From positions 62,001 to 126,000 of the forward strand of contig JAWKLQ010000001.1 of NCBI GenBank assembly GCA_041392665.1: a stretch of 64,000 bases of DNA, given 5' to 3'. Positions 45,989 to 55,562 of this stretch are shown in pieces (within the stretch, counting starts at the first letter, position 1; the number at the start of each line of letters is the position of its first letter). The notes below the pieces were generated by a model. That model did no database searches and was not told where the DNA came from. It worked only from the letters and a program-made list of their open reading frames with translations. The stretch is from Flavilitoribacter sp020436695 (GTDB taxonomy: Bacteria > Bacteroidota > Bacteroidia > Chitinophagales > Saprospiraceae). A program made the position numbers and the translations under genes.

Positions 45989-46125
45989 CCTCGTACAAAT
46001 AAAGCTTGCGGGAGCAGCTTATGTGAAGAATTCAAGCTAAGTCCACTGCCCAAAAACAGGGTGGGCCATCCAACCGATCTGCAGTCCAATGGAATAATTA
46101 TTATTTTCCAGGGGTGGACTTTCGA

Positions 46126-48657
46126 TTAATGAGGTTGCTTCCGGATCGTGAAGAAAAACGAGGCGCCTCTACCCTCTTCCGACTCCAGCCAGATCTCTCC
46201 TCCCAACTGTTCCACCACCTTACGGCAAATAGCCAACCCCAGCCCGGTGCCCTGAAAATCCTGCCGGGAATGCAGTTTCTTGAACAACAGAAAGATCTTA
46301 TCGTGGAATTCCGGATCCACACCGATCCCATTATCGCGGATTTCAAATTGCCAGAAATTCCCCAGGTCATTGCAGCTTACCTGCACCACCGGCTGTAGGT
46401 CTTCCCGGCGGAACTTGATCGCATTGGCCATCAGGTTTTGGAAAAGTTGTTTGATCCGATTGGGATTGGCAACTACATTTGACGGGATCTGATCAAACCT
46501 TATCACTGCTTTGCTTTCAACAATAGCCTTGTCCAGCCCGTCGACCACCTCCTGTAAGAGATCAGGCAGATCGACTACCTCCAGCACATTTTCCTGCGTT
46601 TCAATGCGCGAATAAGTAAGCAGGTCCTCAATGAGGTTATTCATATCCCGGGCACTCTTCACCACGAAGTTGATATAGGTATGTGCCGACTGATCGAGTT
46701 TATCGCGGTATTTCTTTTGCAAAAGTTGGGCAAAAGTTCCCATCGTACGCAGCGGTTCCCGCAAATCATGCGAGGCGATGTAGGCAAAATTCTCTAGCTG
46801 AAGATTGGAGTCGATGTAATGCTGCAGCATCCTGTTTTTCTCATCCAGTTCCCGGATCTTATTCTGTAATTCCAGTTGCGCCCAATTCCTTTCCGACACA
46901 TTTCTCACCACCGCGATAACTTCCATCCGATTGATGGCATTGACCCGGATCTCGTAGTGGCTGAGCTTGTTTTCCAAAGGCATTGCGAATTCAAACTCCC
47001 GAAGACTTCCTGTCTTTAGGGCTAGTTCAATGTTTTTCATGATCGCGAAGGCAATGTACGACGGCAGCACTTCGTCAACCTTTTTGCCCATGAAATCCTG
47101 TGGATCACGAAGCAGATCTTCATGAGGATTGGGCGACGGATAATAGTCAATAAAATAGCCGGTTTTGTCAATACGGAATTTGAGGTCAGGCAACGTACTG
47201 AGAATGGCTTTCTGAAAAGCTTCATTATTTTCCAGCGCCCGTCGGATCTTTCTCTTTTCGGTAATATCCTCTATCATGCCGATGGCCAACCGGAACTCGC
47301 CGGTATATTTATACAATAGCGACATATTCAGATTAGCCCAGATCACCCGTCCGTTTTTATGCAGATAGCGTTTCTCCATAAACATGATCGACTGATTTTC
47401 GAGCATTGCCGTCTGGATAGCGTTCATTTCTTTATTCACTTCCTCCGGATGGGTAATATTCCGGATCGGCTTATCGATTATTTCATCCAGGGTATATCCC
47501 AGCATTTGCGCAAAAGTCTCATTGCACTGGATCAGTTTACCCCGTGGATCGGTAATCACTACGCCCAATGGGTTCTTTTCGTACAGGCTGCGAAACAGCA
47601 TATCGCTTTCCCGCTTGGCGAGTTCGGCTTCTTTCCTTTTCGTAATATCCTGAAGTACATTCAGATATTGCCAAACCTGGCCATTTTTATCTCTCTTGAA
47701 AACTTTTACTCTTTCACTGAACCAGACTACTTCTCCACCTTTGGTAAACATCCGGTATTCCGATTCGATCAGTTCGTTATCCGAAGCACGAGACAGCCGA
47801 TCAAAAAAGTTTTCGAAAGCTGGACCGATATCTTCCGGATGGATCAGTTTTTGGAAAAATTCAAAAGGAGTATCTATGTTATCCAGGGAATAGCCCAGGA
47901 AAGTGGGTTTATTGGAGTACAGGTTGGAATGATCCAACAGATCAATAATGAATATCTGATCGGGAATGGTGGATGCGATCTTCCGATTCAATAACTGAGC
48001 ATCCATAACAGAGCTTTGCCAGTCGGATTTCAGGGCCGCATCCACAATATCTTCCGGACTTCCCAAATTAATTATATCTCTGAAGTAATCTCTTTCCCGT
48101 CTTAAGCCCTTGATCTTCTCGTAGCGTTTGATCCAGTTGCCCAGCGTCTGACAGTAGGTATTGAGTAATAATTTTTCGAGTGGTTGCATCTCTTCTTCAA
48201 TGGGCTGCTCCACTTCGAAACACAGTACTCCCGCTAAGTGACCATTGGAAATGGCAGGCATGAGTTGTAGCGTTTGTACACTATGCGTTTCCCAGATCTC
48301 CTTTAATCCGGTCAGCTCGTTAATATCAATACCACTAATAGAATTCCCCTCCCGAAGCGTCTCACTCATGGTTTGGGGTAATCTGAGTTCAGTGCTATTT
48401 CCCGCCGGATCGATCACTTCCCGCCAGCCGTCTTTATTCCTGTTCATGGCAAACAGGACCTTCATACAGGAAGAGGAATCTTCCTCTTCATCACAGCACA
48501 GCAAAAAATAGACCGAATCCACCTCCAGTAGATTGGTAATAATCTGGAGGCTGTTCATTAAATTAGTGAGAAAGTCGCTGGTGGCCAGCAGTGTGGGTAT
48601 GGCTTCCTGCAGGCCTTTGGCAATGCGGGAAGGACTATGTACTACGGAAGAGTTCAT
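46126..48657 (-). CDS. Cytoplasmic GAF/PAS-domain sensor histidine kinase
   Basis: 843 residues without membrane helices. A GAF-like domain about 20-190, three PAS domains about 225-345, 350-465 and 475-600 (NPLGVVITDPRGKLIQCNE; PEEVNKEMNAI; TEKRKI linkers), then HisKA with the phosphorylated His in YIASHDLREPLRTM, and HATPase: N-box QNLMANAIKF, G1 IRDNGIGVD, G2 GTGLGLAICRKV. The HisKA type is that of phytochrome-like kinases. No receiver domain and no response regulator next to it. It is directly upstream of the sigma-54-driven permease run. Ligands for the GAF/PAS domains cannot be predicted. Confidence 0.92.
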   Translation of the reverse strand: MNSSVVHSPSRIAKGLQEAIPTLLATSDFLTNLMNSLQIITNLLEVDSVYFLLCCDEEEDSSSCMKVLFAMNRNKDGWREVIDPAGNSTELRLPQTMSETLREGNSISGIDINELTGLKEIWETHSVQTLQLMPAISNGHLAGVLCFEVEQPIEEEMQPLEKLLLNTYCQTLGNWIKRYEKIKGLRRERDYFRDIINLGSPEDIVDAALKSDWQSSVMDAQLLNRKIASTIPDQIFIIDLLDHSNLYSNKPTFLGYSLDNIDTPFEFFQKLIHPEDIGPAFENFFDRLSRASDNELIESEYRMFTKGGEVVWFSERVKVFKRDKNGQVWQYLNVLQDITKRKEAELAKRESDMLFRSLYEKNPLGVVITDPRGKLIQCNETFAQMLGYTLDEIIDKPIRNITHPEEVNKEMNAIQTAMLENQSIMFMEKRYLHKNGRVIWANLNMSLLYKYTGEFRLAIGMIEDITEKRKIRRALENNEAFQKAILSTLPDLKFRIDKTGYFIDYYPSPNPHEDLLRDPQDFMGKKVDEVLPSYIAFAIMKNIELALKTGSLREFEFAMPLENKLSHYEIRVNAINRMEVIAVVRNVSERNWAQLELQNKIRELDEKNRMLQHYIDSNLQLENFAYIASHDLREPLRTMGTFAQLLQKKYRDKLDQSAHTYINFVVKSARDMNNLIEDLLTYSRIETQENVLEVVDLPDLLQEVVDGLDKAIVESKAVIRFDQIPSNVVANPNRIKQLFQNLMANAIKFRREDLQPVVQVSCNDLGNFWQFEIRDNGIGVDPEFHDKIFLLFKKLHSRQDFQGTGLGLAICRKVVEQLGGEIWLESEEGRGASFFFTIRKQPH

Positions 48658-48856
48658 GGCGATGCCAGGGTAATGATTAATGAATGTACTTAAACTTTAT
48701 GTGACCATGTAAAGGCGAGAGCAATTTTTGAGAAAATCGAAAATACAAAATATCTGTGAAACATTAATCCTTGCTATTGTCTACGAAACTGAACAATATT
48801 ATGTTCCATCTCCAATGATATATTATGGCCTTTTCCAATGATTATCCAGAAAATGA

Positions 48857-48892
48857 ATAGCCCCGAAAGACGGCATGCGCTTTCGGGGCTAT
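48857..48892 (-). terminator. Probable terminator of the M57 protease gene
   Basis: Perfect 13-bp stem ATAGCCCCGAAAG (48857-48869) / CTTTCGGGGCTAT (48880-48892), 45 bases after the protease stop. On the minus strand it is followed by TCATTTTC, only a modest T tract. Confidence 0.65.
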
Positions 48893-48937
48893 AGCGATCT
48901 TCCGGTTTTTCAACCCAGGAAAGATCCGGTCATCTGA

Positions 48938-49780
48938 TTAATACAGATAATCCAAAGCAGTCTGATCATCATTGTTGAACGGACGGTTACCACCATCGGT
49001 GCAGGCCAGCATCCAGGACTTAGCTGACAGGGTAGCACCAGTAGGTGTGCCCGGGATGTGGTTGGCTCCCACACCGGCAGTACCCTCATTGGAAGTAGAA
49101 CCTCCACAGCTAATGCTACGGTCAAACCAGTCGGTATGACGGAAACCGATGCAGTGCCCCATTTCGTGGGCAATAATGGTAGCAATGCCACCAGTGCTGA
49201 GGCCGTAAGTAGACTCCAGAATTCCACTCATTTTGATCTGTCCGTAAGGATCTCCGGACGCAGTCGGGAAACCGGCAGATCCCAGTACACCTCTTCTTTC
49301 ATCGCGTTTACTTAAGCGGGTCATGGAAATGTCGGCACCTCCTGAGCTGGTGACTCTCTGAAAAGAGATCTCCAGGTTTTCCGAATTGTAACGAGCAATA
49401 GCCAGATCCAAACCGGCGATCATACCGGCACTGTAGCCGTTTCTACCACCTTCCGGAGCGTACATGGTGATCACCCGGCTGCCATTGGTAGATACCAGGT
49501 TGTTAGTACTATACTGTTCCTGATTGGGAACGATGTGTCTGGTTGGATTCTCACTCAGAAATTCTTCCGTAATGATGATGTCTCTCTCGATCCGATATCC
49601 TTCCTCAACCCGCTCAATCCCATCAGGATTGAACCCCATACGGGCAATCTGGTCAATGATGTTTTGAGGAACAACTTCAGAAGCGAGATCAACAGAACGA
49701 TCTTTCTGGCAAGATCCAACAATGAAGGCCAATCCCAGAACCGGGATAATGAGTTTGAAAAGTTTTTGCATACTAGTCAA
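48938..49780 (-). CDS. M57-type (HEIGH-like) zinc metalloprotease, lipoprotein
   Basis: 280 residues. Lipoprotein signal with lipobox VGSC (Cys24). Zinc motif HEMGHCIGFRH at residues 205-215 (His205, Glu206, His209, His215), matching the dual-action HEIGH peptidase family of Bacteroidota. A stretch SGILESTYGLSTGGIATIIA precedes it. Initiation at the first ATG (MTSMQKLFK) or the second three residues later are both possible; the latter gives the more usual signal. It lies alone between the kinase and a long spacer, with its own terminator. Likely outer-membrane or secreted, with unknown substrate. Confidence 0.88.
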   Translation of the reverse strand: MTSMQKLFKLIIPVLGLAFIVGSCQKDRSVDLASEVVPQNIIDQIARMGFNPDGIERVEEGYRIERDIIITEEFLSENPTRHIVPNQEQYSTNNLVSTNGSRVITMYAPEGGRNGYSAGMIAGLDLAIARYNSENLEISFQRVTSSGGADISMTRLSKRDERRGVLGSAGFPTASGDPYGQIKMSGILESTYGLSTGGIATIIAHEMGHCIGFRHTDWFDRSISCGGSTSNEGTAGVGANHIPGTPTGATLSAKSWMLACTDGGNRPFNNDDQTALDYLY

Positions 49781-49867
49781 TTATTTTAAGATTGGTAAAA
49801 TTCGCAGTGCAATTAAGGTATTAATTATGAATTACAAAAATTTTGTAGGTTAAAAAAATGAAATTAG

Positions 49868-49875
49868 CAAATTTA
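49868..49875 (-). promoter_or_regulatory. Candidate -7 box TAAATTTG for the M57 protease
   Basis: Exact TAnnTTTG match on the minus strand, 88 bases upstream of the start. T-rich DNA lies about where the -33 element should be. Confidence 0.45.
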
Positions 49876-50410
49876 TAGTATTTGTTTAAAAAAATCATAA
49901 TATGCCCTCCTGTGCCGTATCGACCATTTGATTCGACCGACGATCACTTACATGCTTTCAAACCGACGACATCGTCGACAGAAAGTAAACCAAAAAAAAT
50001 TTTGCTGTAGACAGGTTAGACCGGGGTAGAATTATAGGCCAAAGCTGCTTGCTTACCGGTTGTTTAGAATAAAACAGTGGGCGAAGACAAAAACGATCTA
50101 ATTGGGAATAAAAAGCGTAAGGAGAGGAGGTAAATAATTTGATCTGGTGGTTTTCCTAAATCTCTAATGAAGCGCATTTTGTGTTTGCTGAAATATAATG
50201 ATCGAAAGATACAAATTTATTTTAATGAGTAAAATATCTGAGAAAATAAAATGGGTGTTTGCTTATTTTCCAAGCTGAATATTGCGAAGAAGAGGATTTC
50301 TCCCCAATTTTTCGTTTGAGGGGTACTATGTAGAAAGCATTGTGATAGTTAGCAAAGAACAGATTGACGAACTTAAATGAATTCTCATAAAATTACCGGA
50401 CCAATGGAAT

Positions 50411-50450
50411 TTGAGACGTTTGGACTAATTTAAGCGCCCAAACGTCTCAA
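50411..50450 (-). repeat. Perfect 13-bp hairpin after permease 9
   Basis: TTGAGACGTTTGG (50411-50423) / CCAAACGTCTCAA (50438-50450), loop 14. More copies of the word follow toward the gene (CCCAACGTCC, CCAAATATCCCAATATC). It lies 35 bases past the permease 9 stop, the distal end of the second minus-strand run. Confidence 0.8.
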
Positions 50451-50484
50451 GATCCCAACGTCCAAATATCCCAATATCACACCA

Positions 50485-52899
50485 TCACTCACTCCGCAAC
50501 GCCTCCACCGGATTGCCAAGAGCTGCCCGGATACTTTGCCAGCTGATGGCCGCAAAAGCTACGGACACCGCTGCCAGTCCGGCCAGCAGGATAACACTCC
50601 AGTGCAGATCAACGCGGTAAGCGAAATTATCCAGCCAACGGCCCAATACCCAGTAGGCCAGGGGGCCGGCGATTACGATCGACACCAGTACCAACCGGAT
50701 AAAATCTTTAGACAGCAAACCAACCAAGCCACTTACGGACGCGCCCAACACCTTGCGAATGCCTATTTCCTTGGTGCGTTTCACAATGTTGAAGGAGGCC
50801 AGACCGAACAGCCCGAGGCAGGCCAGCAAGATGGCCAGCAGGGAAAAAGTAGTGATCAGTTCGGAAGTACGGTTCTCAGAGGCATACATTTGGTCAAATT
50901 CTTCATCGAGAAAATGAAAACTGAACGGCCGGTGCGGTGCCAGAGCCTCCCACTTGCTTTGGATCAGATCCAGGCTATGTTGCAGTTCATTCGTGCCGTT
51001 TAATTTTACCAGCAATACATTGCCCCAAGAGGAAGGAAAGATCACCAGCCGGTCGATGGATTCGTGTAGCGAGGAGAAGTGAAAATCCTGTACCACCCCG
51101 ACCTGTGAACGAATACCGTTGAAACTGACAAACTGACCAACTGCTTCCTCCGGCTTCCAGCCAAAATCAGCCGCCTGTTGTTCGTTTATGAGAATGGAAC
51201 GGATCGGAATATTTTCCTCATCGTCCTGGTAGAGTAAGGCTTCATTTTCAATATCCGTAAGGGTAAAATTCTCTCCGGCGGCTAACTGGATCTGCATGGC
51301 GTCCAGGAAATCCTGATCGGCCGGCAGAGCGGTCACTGCTTTATAGGCCTCCGGATTCGTGATGGAGGCGATCCCGTATCCTCCCCGGATCTGTACCGGC
51401 GTTTCGTAGGAAAGGCTGGCCGATTGTACGGCTCCGGTTTGTTTGAGTTCGGTCTTGATCAGGTCCAGTTTTTCAATGATCCGTCCATCCGTGGGTAGCA
51501 CTACCACCTGCTCCTTATTGTATCCCAGATTGCGATCCCGGATGTAATTGAGTTGTTTGTGCAACCCTATTGTACAGACGATCAGGAATACGGCAATCGC
51601 AAATTGCATAACGATCAGTACCTGTCGAATACTGATCCCACCGGAACGGGCAGCATTCCATTTATTCCGCATCAGGTCCGTTACGCGATAGGCCGATAGC
51701 ACAAATGCCGGATAGGTACCGGCCAGTAGGCCAATAAACACACCCAGCGAGATCACTGCCGCAATGCTGATCGGATGGAACAACAGGGCACCCGACAGAT
51801 TCTGTGCAAATAGGTTGTTAAAGGCCGGCAACAGTAAATTGGCCAGCCCATAGCCCAGCCCCAACGCCAGGCCCGTCACCAGAATTGCTTCGCTCAGATG
51901 CTGGGCGATCAGGTGCTTCCGCTCGGCGCCCAGTACTTTTTGCATACTCACTTCGCGGGCCCGGGCGGCTCCGGTAGCGGTAGTCAGGTTGATGTAGGTG
52001 GTGGTGCCGATGAGTAGAATGAGCAGACCCACACCAATCAGAATATACAGATAGCTGATATCACCGTTGGGAACGAAATTTCCCGGCAGCTCAGAACGCA
52101 GATGCACCGAACGCAAGGGCTCCAGGTGGTAGACCAGGTAATCTCCTTCTCCAAAATAACGATCATCGCTGTAATGCGACTTCATATAGTTCGGGATCTT
52201 GGCATCCAGGCCGGCAATGTCTTCCGGCGACCGGAGCAGAAAGTAGGTTGCGTAGTTGGCATTCCACCAGGTCTCTCTTTCCGGAGCAGCATCCCGCAGA
52301 TTGATGAACCCGGCAATAAAATCGGGTTGCAATTGTGACAACTCCGAGGGATCTGCCATGATCCCCGTCACCTCGTAATCTTTTGAGCCCAACTGAATGG
52401 TCTGCCCCATCGGATCGCGCCCCGGGAAATACTTATCGGCCATGCTCTGGGCCAGCACTACCGTATTGGGCTGCGCGATCGCCCGTACAGAATCACCCTG
52501 CAACAAGGGGAATGTAAACACCTGAAAAATGGAGCTATCAGCAAAATATACTTCATCCTCTTCCACCAGCTGCTCTCCTACTCTGGCGATCATCTTATAC
52601 CGGATCACCCGCACGGCTTCCTCTACCTCCGGGAAATCGGCTTTGAAAGTTGGTGCCACCTTATTCCCGGTATTTTCCGTGGTTTCCCGGTCTCCGACTG
52701 CAGCACCGTATTCCATGGTTACCCGGGCAATACGGTCGGCATTGGCGTGTACCTTGTCAAAACTCAATTCGTGCTGCAGATACAATCCAATGAGGAGTAC
52801 GGCAGTCATGCCGGCGGTAAGTCCGCTGATCTTAATGAGTGAAAACAGCCGGTTCTTACCTAAATTCCGGATGGCCAGTTTGAAGTAATTCTTGAACAT
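50485..52899 (-). CDS. MacB/FtsX-type permease 9 of the array
   Basis: 804 residues, starting MFKNYFKLAIRNLGKNRLFS and ending NPVEALRSE. N-half coupling segment AREVSMQKVLGAERKHLIAQ near residue 318, with SMQK in place of GVRK; the C-half KEIGIRKVLGASVSGLVGLL near 713 is standard. The two halves thus evolve at different rates at the presumed ATPase contact. Last gene of the second minus-strand run, which extends beyond the right edge. Confidence 0.9.
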   Translation of the reverse strand: MFKNYFKLAIRNLGKNRLFSLIKISGLTAGMTAVLLIGLYLQHELSFDKVHANADRIARVTMEYGAAVGDRETTENTGNKVAPTFKADFPEVEEAVRVIRYKMIARVGEQLVEEDEVYFADSSIFQVFTFPLLQGDSVRAIAQPNTVVLAQSMADKYFPGRDPMGQTIQLGSKDYEVTGIMADPSELSQLQPDFIAGFINLRDAAPERETWWNANYATYFLLRSPEDIAGLDAKIPNYMKSHYSDDRYFGEGDYLVYHLEPLRSVHLRSELPGNFVPNGDISYLYILIGVGLLILLIGTTTYINLTTATGAARAREVSMQKVLGAERKHLIAQHLSEAILVTGLALGLGYGLANLLLPAFNNLFAQNLSGALLFHPISIAAVISLGVFIGLLAGTYPAFVLSAYRVTDLMRNKWNAARSGGISIRQVLIVMQFAIAVFLIVCTIGLHKQLNYIRDRNLGYNKEQVVVLPTDGRIIEKLDLIKTELKQTGAVQSASLSYETPVQIRGGYGIASITNPEAYKAVTALPADQDFLDAMQIQLAAGENFTLTDIENEALLYQDDEENIPIRSILINEQQAADFGWKPEEAVGQFVSFNGIRSQVGVVQDFHFSSLHESIDRLVIFPSSWGNVLLVKLNGTNELQHSLDLIQSKWEALAPHRPFSFHFLDEEFDQMYASENRTSELITTFSLLAILLACLGLFGLASFNIVKRTKEIGIRKVLGASVSGLVGLLSKDFIRLVLVSIVIAGPLAYWVLGRWLDNFAYRVDLHWSVILLAGLAAVSVAFAAISWQSIRAALGNPVEALRSE

Positions 52900-52923
52900 T
52901 TTATTGATGTTGTGATTCTACAA

Positions 52924-52992
52924 TGTGGTGATATGGTGATGTGGTGATGTAGTGAGTGACTCACCATATCACCACATCGCCATATCACTCAC
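52924..52992. repeat. Hairpin of GTGGTGATAT words between permeases 10 and 9
   Basis: Left arm 52925-52956 and right arm 52959-52992 match at roughly nine of ten positions with a 2-base loop. The right arm includes the last codons of permease 10 (its Ser-Glu-stop is AGTGAGTGA), so the structure begins inside the gene. Confidence 0.8.
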
Positions 52993-55408
52993 TTTTAAGT
53001 GATTCCACCGGATTCGCCCATGCCGCCTTCAGGCTCTGCAGGCCCACCGTCACCAGGGCAATTCCCAGAGCCAGCAAGCCCGCCAGTGCGAAATACCACC
53101 ACTTCAGATCGATTCGATAGGCAAACTCTTCCAGCCAGAGTCCCATGGCGTAGCGCGCCAGGACGATACCGATCAGGGCTGAAGCCAGTAGCAGGATGGC
53201 GGCGTCTCTCACGATCAGACGAACGATCTGACCGGAGGTAGCCCCCAACACTTTTCGGATGCCGATCTCTTTAATCCGGTTACCCAAGGTAAATGCCGTC
53301 ATAACAAACAGGCCAAGGCAAGCAATAAACACCACAATGGAGGAGAAAAAGACCAGTAAACGACTGCGGACGATATCTGCTTCGTAGAAGCGCTTTAACT
53401 GATCGTTGAGGATATTGTATTCGATAGGTGTTTGAGGATCGAAACGATCGTTGATGGCCTTCAGTTCAGCCAAGGTATTGCTCCAGTCATCGGTGTTTAC
53501 CTTCAGGGAATAATAGTCGATATTCTGGATGGGGTTATTCTGGAAACCGATCACCATGGGTTTGATGGCCAGATGCAGATCTTCAAAATGAAAATCCTTC
53601 ACCACGCCAACCACTTGAGCGGTAAATGCTTCTTCGAAGATACGGGTGTTGCCCCCCCGATTGGCACTGGGAATGCGGACTTGCTGCCCCACCGGATCGG
53701 TCAGGCCCAGAGCACTTACAGCCGATTGATTGAGTAGCACTTTACTGCTATCTGCCGGTGCGCCGGTAAAATTCACGCCTTCTGTCAGTTCGATACCGAA
53801 GGTGTGCAGATAGTCCTGGTCAGCACCGACAAAGATCATCTCGCGGGCCTCCTGTTCCCGCATGCCGGGCGTGATGACCCGCGCAAAAGGAAAGTATTTC
53901 CACTCACCGGGCACCCGTGTACTTACACTCACACTTTCCACCTCGGACAGGTCCTCAAAGGCGCTTTTGATCGCTTCGTACTGATTGCGAAGAACGCCGC
54001 TGTTAATATCAATGGTCACCAGGCCTTCTTTATCAAATCCCAGTTGTTTGGTCTGCACAAAATTGAGTTGCCGGTAAAAGATCAGCGAGCAGGCAATAAG
54101 ACAGATCGCTGCGGTAAATTGAAAGAAGGTCACCCCTTTACGGATCGAGAACCCTCGCTCCGAATGCCTTTCTTTTTTTAGTGCTTCTACCGTAGCCACT
54201 TTCGACACCAGCCACGCAGGATAAACAATGGCTACCAAACTGACGATGAGTCCGGCCAGGGCCAGTAGGCCGATCTGCAATACAGGTACGTAGGACCAGT
54301 CAAAGGAAGCACCCAGCCATACGGACAATTTCGGTTTGAAAAAATACAACAGACTGACCGCCGCCACCAAAGCCACGGAGGTAAGCAGTAAACTTTCCGA
54401 AAAGAACTGCCGGAGCAATTGTCCTTTATTGGCTCCAATGGCCTTGCGTACCCCTATCTCCCGGAAACGGCCCATAAAGGCTACATTCAGCAGGCCGGCG
54501 TAGTTAAAACAGGCCACCAGCAGAATGATCAATGCGATCCAAAAAAAGACCTTTACATAGAAGAGATTACCCACCGCTTTATTGATCTCACCCTGCACTT
54601 CGGTTCCCTGCAGGTGAATATCCTGTACGGGCTGCAGCGAAAAACTACTGGCAAAACGCACCTCCTCCGGCCAATTCCTTTCGGCCATATTGGTGATCTT
54701 ACGCTCAAGTTCCATCACATCCGCATCGGAGCGCAAACGCATATACGACAGGAAGTTGTTGTCCTCCCAATTGGTACTCACATACTCATCCCAGAAATCA
54801 AAGACCGCAGAGGCCGTTTGCGTCGGCAACATTACGTATGCATCCATGTGCGTATTTTCAGGAAAGTCTTCCAATATACCCACTACAACCGCATCAAAAT
54901 AATTAGTATGCAGGGTCTGATGCAGAGCCGGTATCCTTCCAAAATACTTTTCGGCGAGGGATTCGGTGATCACTACGCCATTTGAAGTGGAAAAGATCTC
55001 ATCGATACTCCCCTCTCTCAATTGAAAATTGAATACTTCAAAGAAATCGCGATCAATAGCGGATATGGGTTCATGGCTGCGCGAGGCCGGGTCATTACCC
55101 ACCGTCACCCGCCCAAAGGGCATGATCTGGGTGAGCGCCTCGATTTCGGGAAAGCGTTCTTCGGCAGTAGCCCCCACCAACGGTCCGGATTGTGCGCTCA
55201 CCCGAACGACGCCGTTCTCATCCTGTATCGTTTCCAGCAAACGGAATACATTACCGTGCCCCCGGTCGAAATTCTCCTCGCTGCGAATGTAGAAATTGAG
55301 CAAAAGGAAACAGAAAAAACCCAATGTCAGCCCCCCGAAATTGGAAATGGCATAAAACTTATGGGTCTTTAAATAACGGAATGCGATCTTCAGGTTGTTC
55401 AGTAACAT
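52985..55408 (-). CDS. MacB/FtsX-type permease 10 of the array
   Basis: 807 residues from ATG 55408 (LLNNLKIAFRYLKTHKFYAI). The frame is open to 55540, but that 44-residue extension only translates the intergenic repeat (ASQHCSIAALKHQN) and is not credible. Ends NPVESLKSE. N-half segment REIGVRKAIGANKGQLLRQF near residue 318. C-half segment KEIGIRKVLGATSGQIVRLI near 715, followed by VRDAAILL rather than SKDFLKLV, which makes it distinct. It groups with no close neighbour by eye. Confidence 0.9.
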   Translation of the reverse strand: MLLNNLKIAFRYLKTHKFYAISNFGGLTLGFFCFLLLNFYIRSEENFDRGHGNVFRLLETIQDENGVVRVSAQSGPLVGATAEERFPEIEALTQIMPFGRVTVGNDPASRSHEPISAIDRDFFEVFNFQLREGSIDEIFSTSNGVVITESLAEKYFGRIPALHQTLHTNYFDAVVVGILEDFPENTHMDAYVMLPTQTASAVFDFWDEYVSTNWEDNNFLSYMRLRSDADVMELERKITNMAERNWPEEVRFASSFSLQPVQDIHLQGTEVQGEINKAVGNLFYVKVFFWIALIILLVACFNYAGLLNVAFMGRFREIGVRKAIGANKGQLLRQFFSESLLLTSVALVAAVSLLYFFKPKLSVWLGASFDWSYVPVLQIGLLALAGLIVSLVAIVYPAWLVSKVATVEALKKERHSERGFSIRKGVTFFQFTAAICLIACSLIFYRQLNFVQTKQLGFDKEGLVTIDINSGVLRNQYEAIKSAFEDLSEVESVSVSTRVPGEWKYFPFARVITPGMREQEAREMIFVGADQDYLHTFGIELTEGVNFTGAPADSSKVLLNQSAVSALGLTDPVGQQVRIPSANRGGNTRIFEEAFTAQVVGVVKDFHFEDLHLAIKPMVIGFQNNPIQNIDYYSLKVNTDDWSNTLAELKAINDRFDPQTPIEYNILNDQLKRFYEADIVRSRLLVFFSSIVVFIACLGLFVMTAFTLGNRIKEIGIRKVLGATSGQIVRLIVRDAAILLLASALIGIVLARYAMGLWLEEFAYRIDLKWWYFALAGLLALGIALVTVGLQSLKAAWANPVESLKSE

Positions 55409-55410
55409 AT

Positions 55411-55562
55411 TTTGATGTTTTAATGCTGCGATACTGCAATGCTGCGATGCCGGGATGCTGAGATAATGTGATGATCCAATATTGCGGATTGTGGATATCA
55501 ATATTTGCAACTCCTGCACCGCATTACAGCATCTCAACATTACAGCATCATAACATCATATC
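55411..55562. repeat. Word-arm hairpin between permeases 11 and 10
   Basis: Left arm 55411-55470 is a run of GATGCTGCAATGCTGCGATG-like words. Right arm 55518-55562 (CCGCATTACAGCATCTCAAC then ATTACAGCATCATAACATCA) mirrors it. The core is about 48 bases. The right arm touches the stop of permease 11 at 55561. Confidence 0.75.

Larger units (their letters stand above)
45826..46125. other. 300-base regulatory spacer between histidine kinase and permease 8
   Basis: Contains the sigma-54-like promoter and the dyad listed separately. In addition AGCTT words recur at least six times (near 45831, 45867, 45889, 45911, 45941, 45999, 46015), often as CAGCTTAT or TCAGCTTT. The rest, 46020-46125, shows nothing. 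Confidence 0.5.
49781..50484. other. 700-base spacer upstream of the M57 protease
   Basis: AT-rich and without a credible gene. Minus-strand TAAATTTG at 49868-49875, 88 bases before the protease ATG, is the likely -7 box. A second TAAATTTG lies at 50212-50219. A short stem CGACGA-CA-TCGTCG lies near 49962-49975. The hairpin at 50411-50450 follows permease 9. Nothing else is evident. Confidence 0.45.

Noticed and set aside
52985..55540. Longer start of permease 10 at 55540
   Set aside because: The extra 44 residues translate the intergenic hairpin; the paralogues all begin at the equivalent of 55408.
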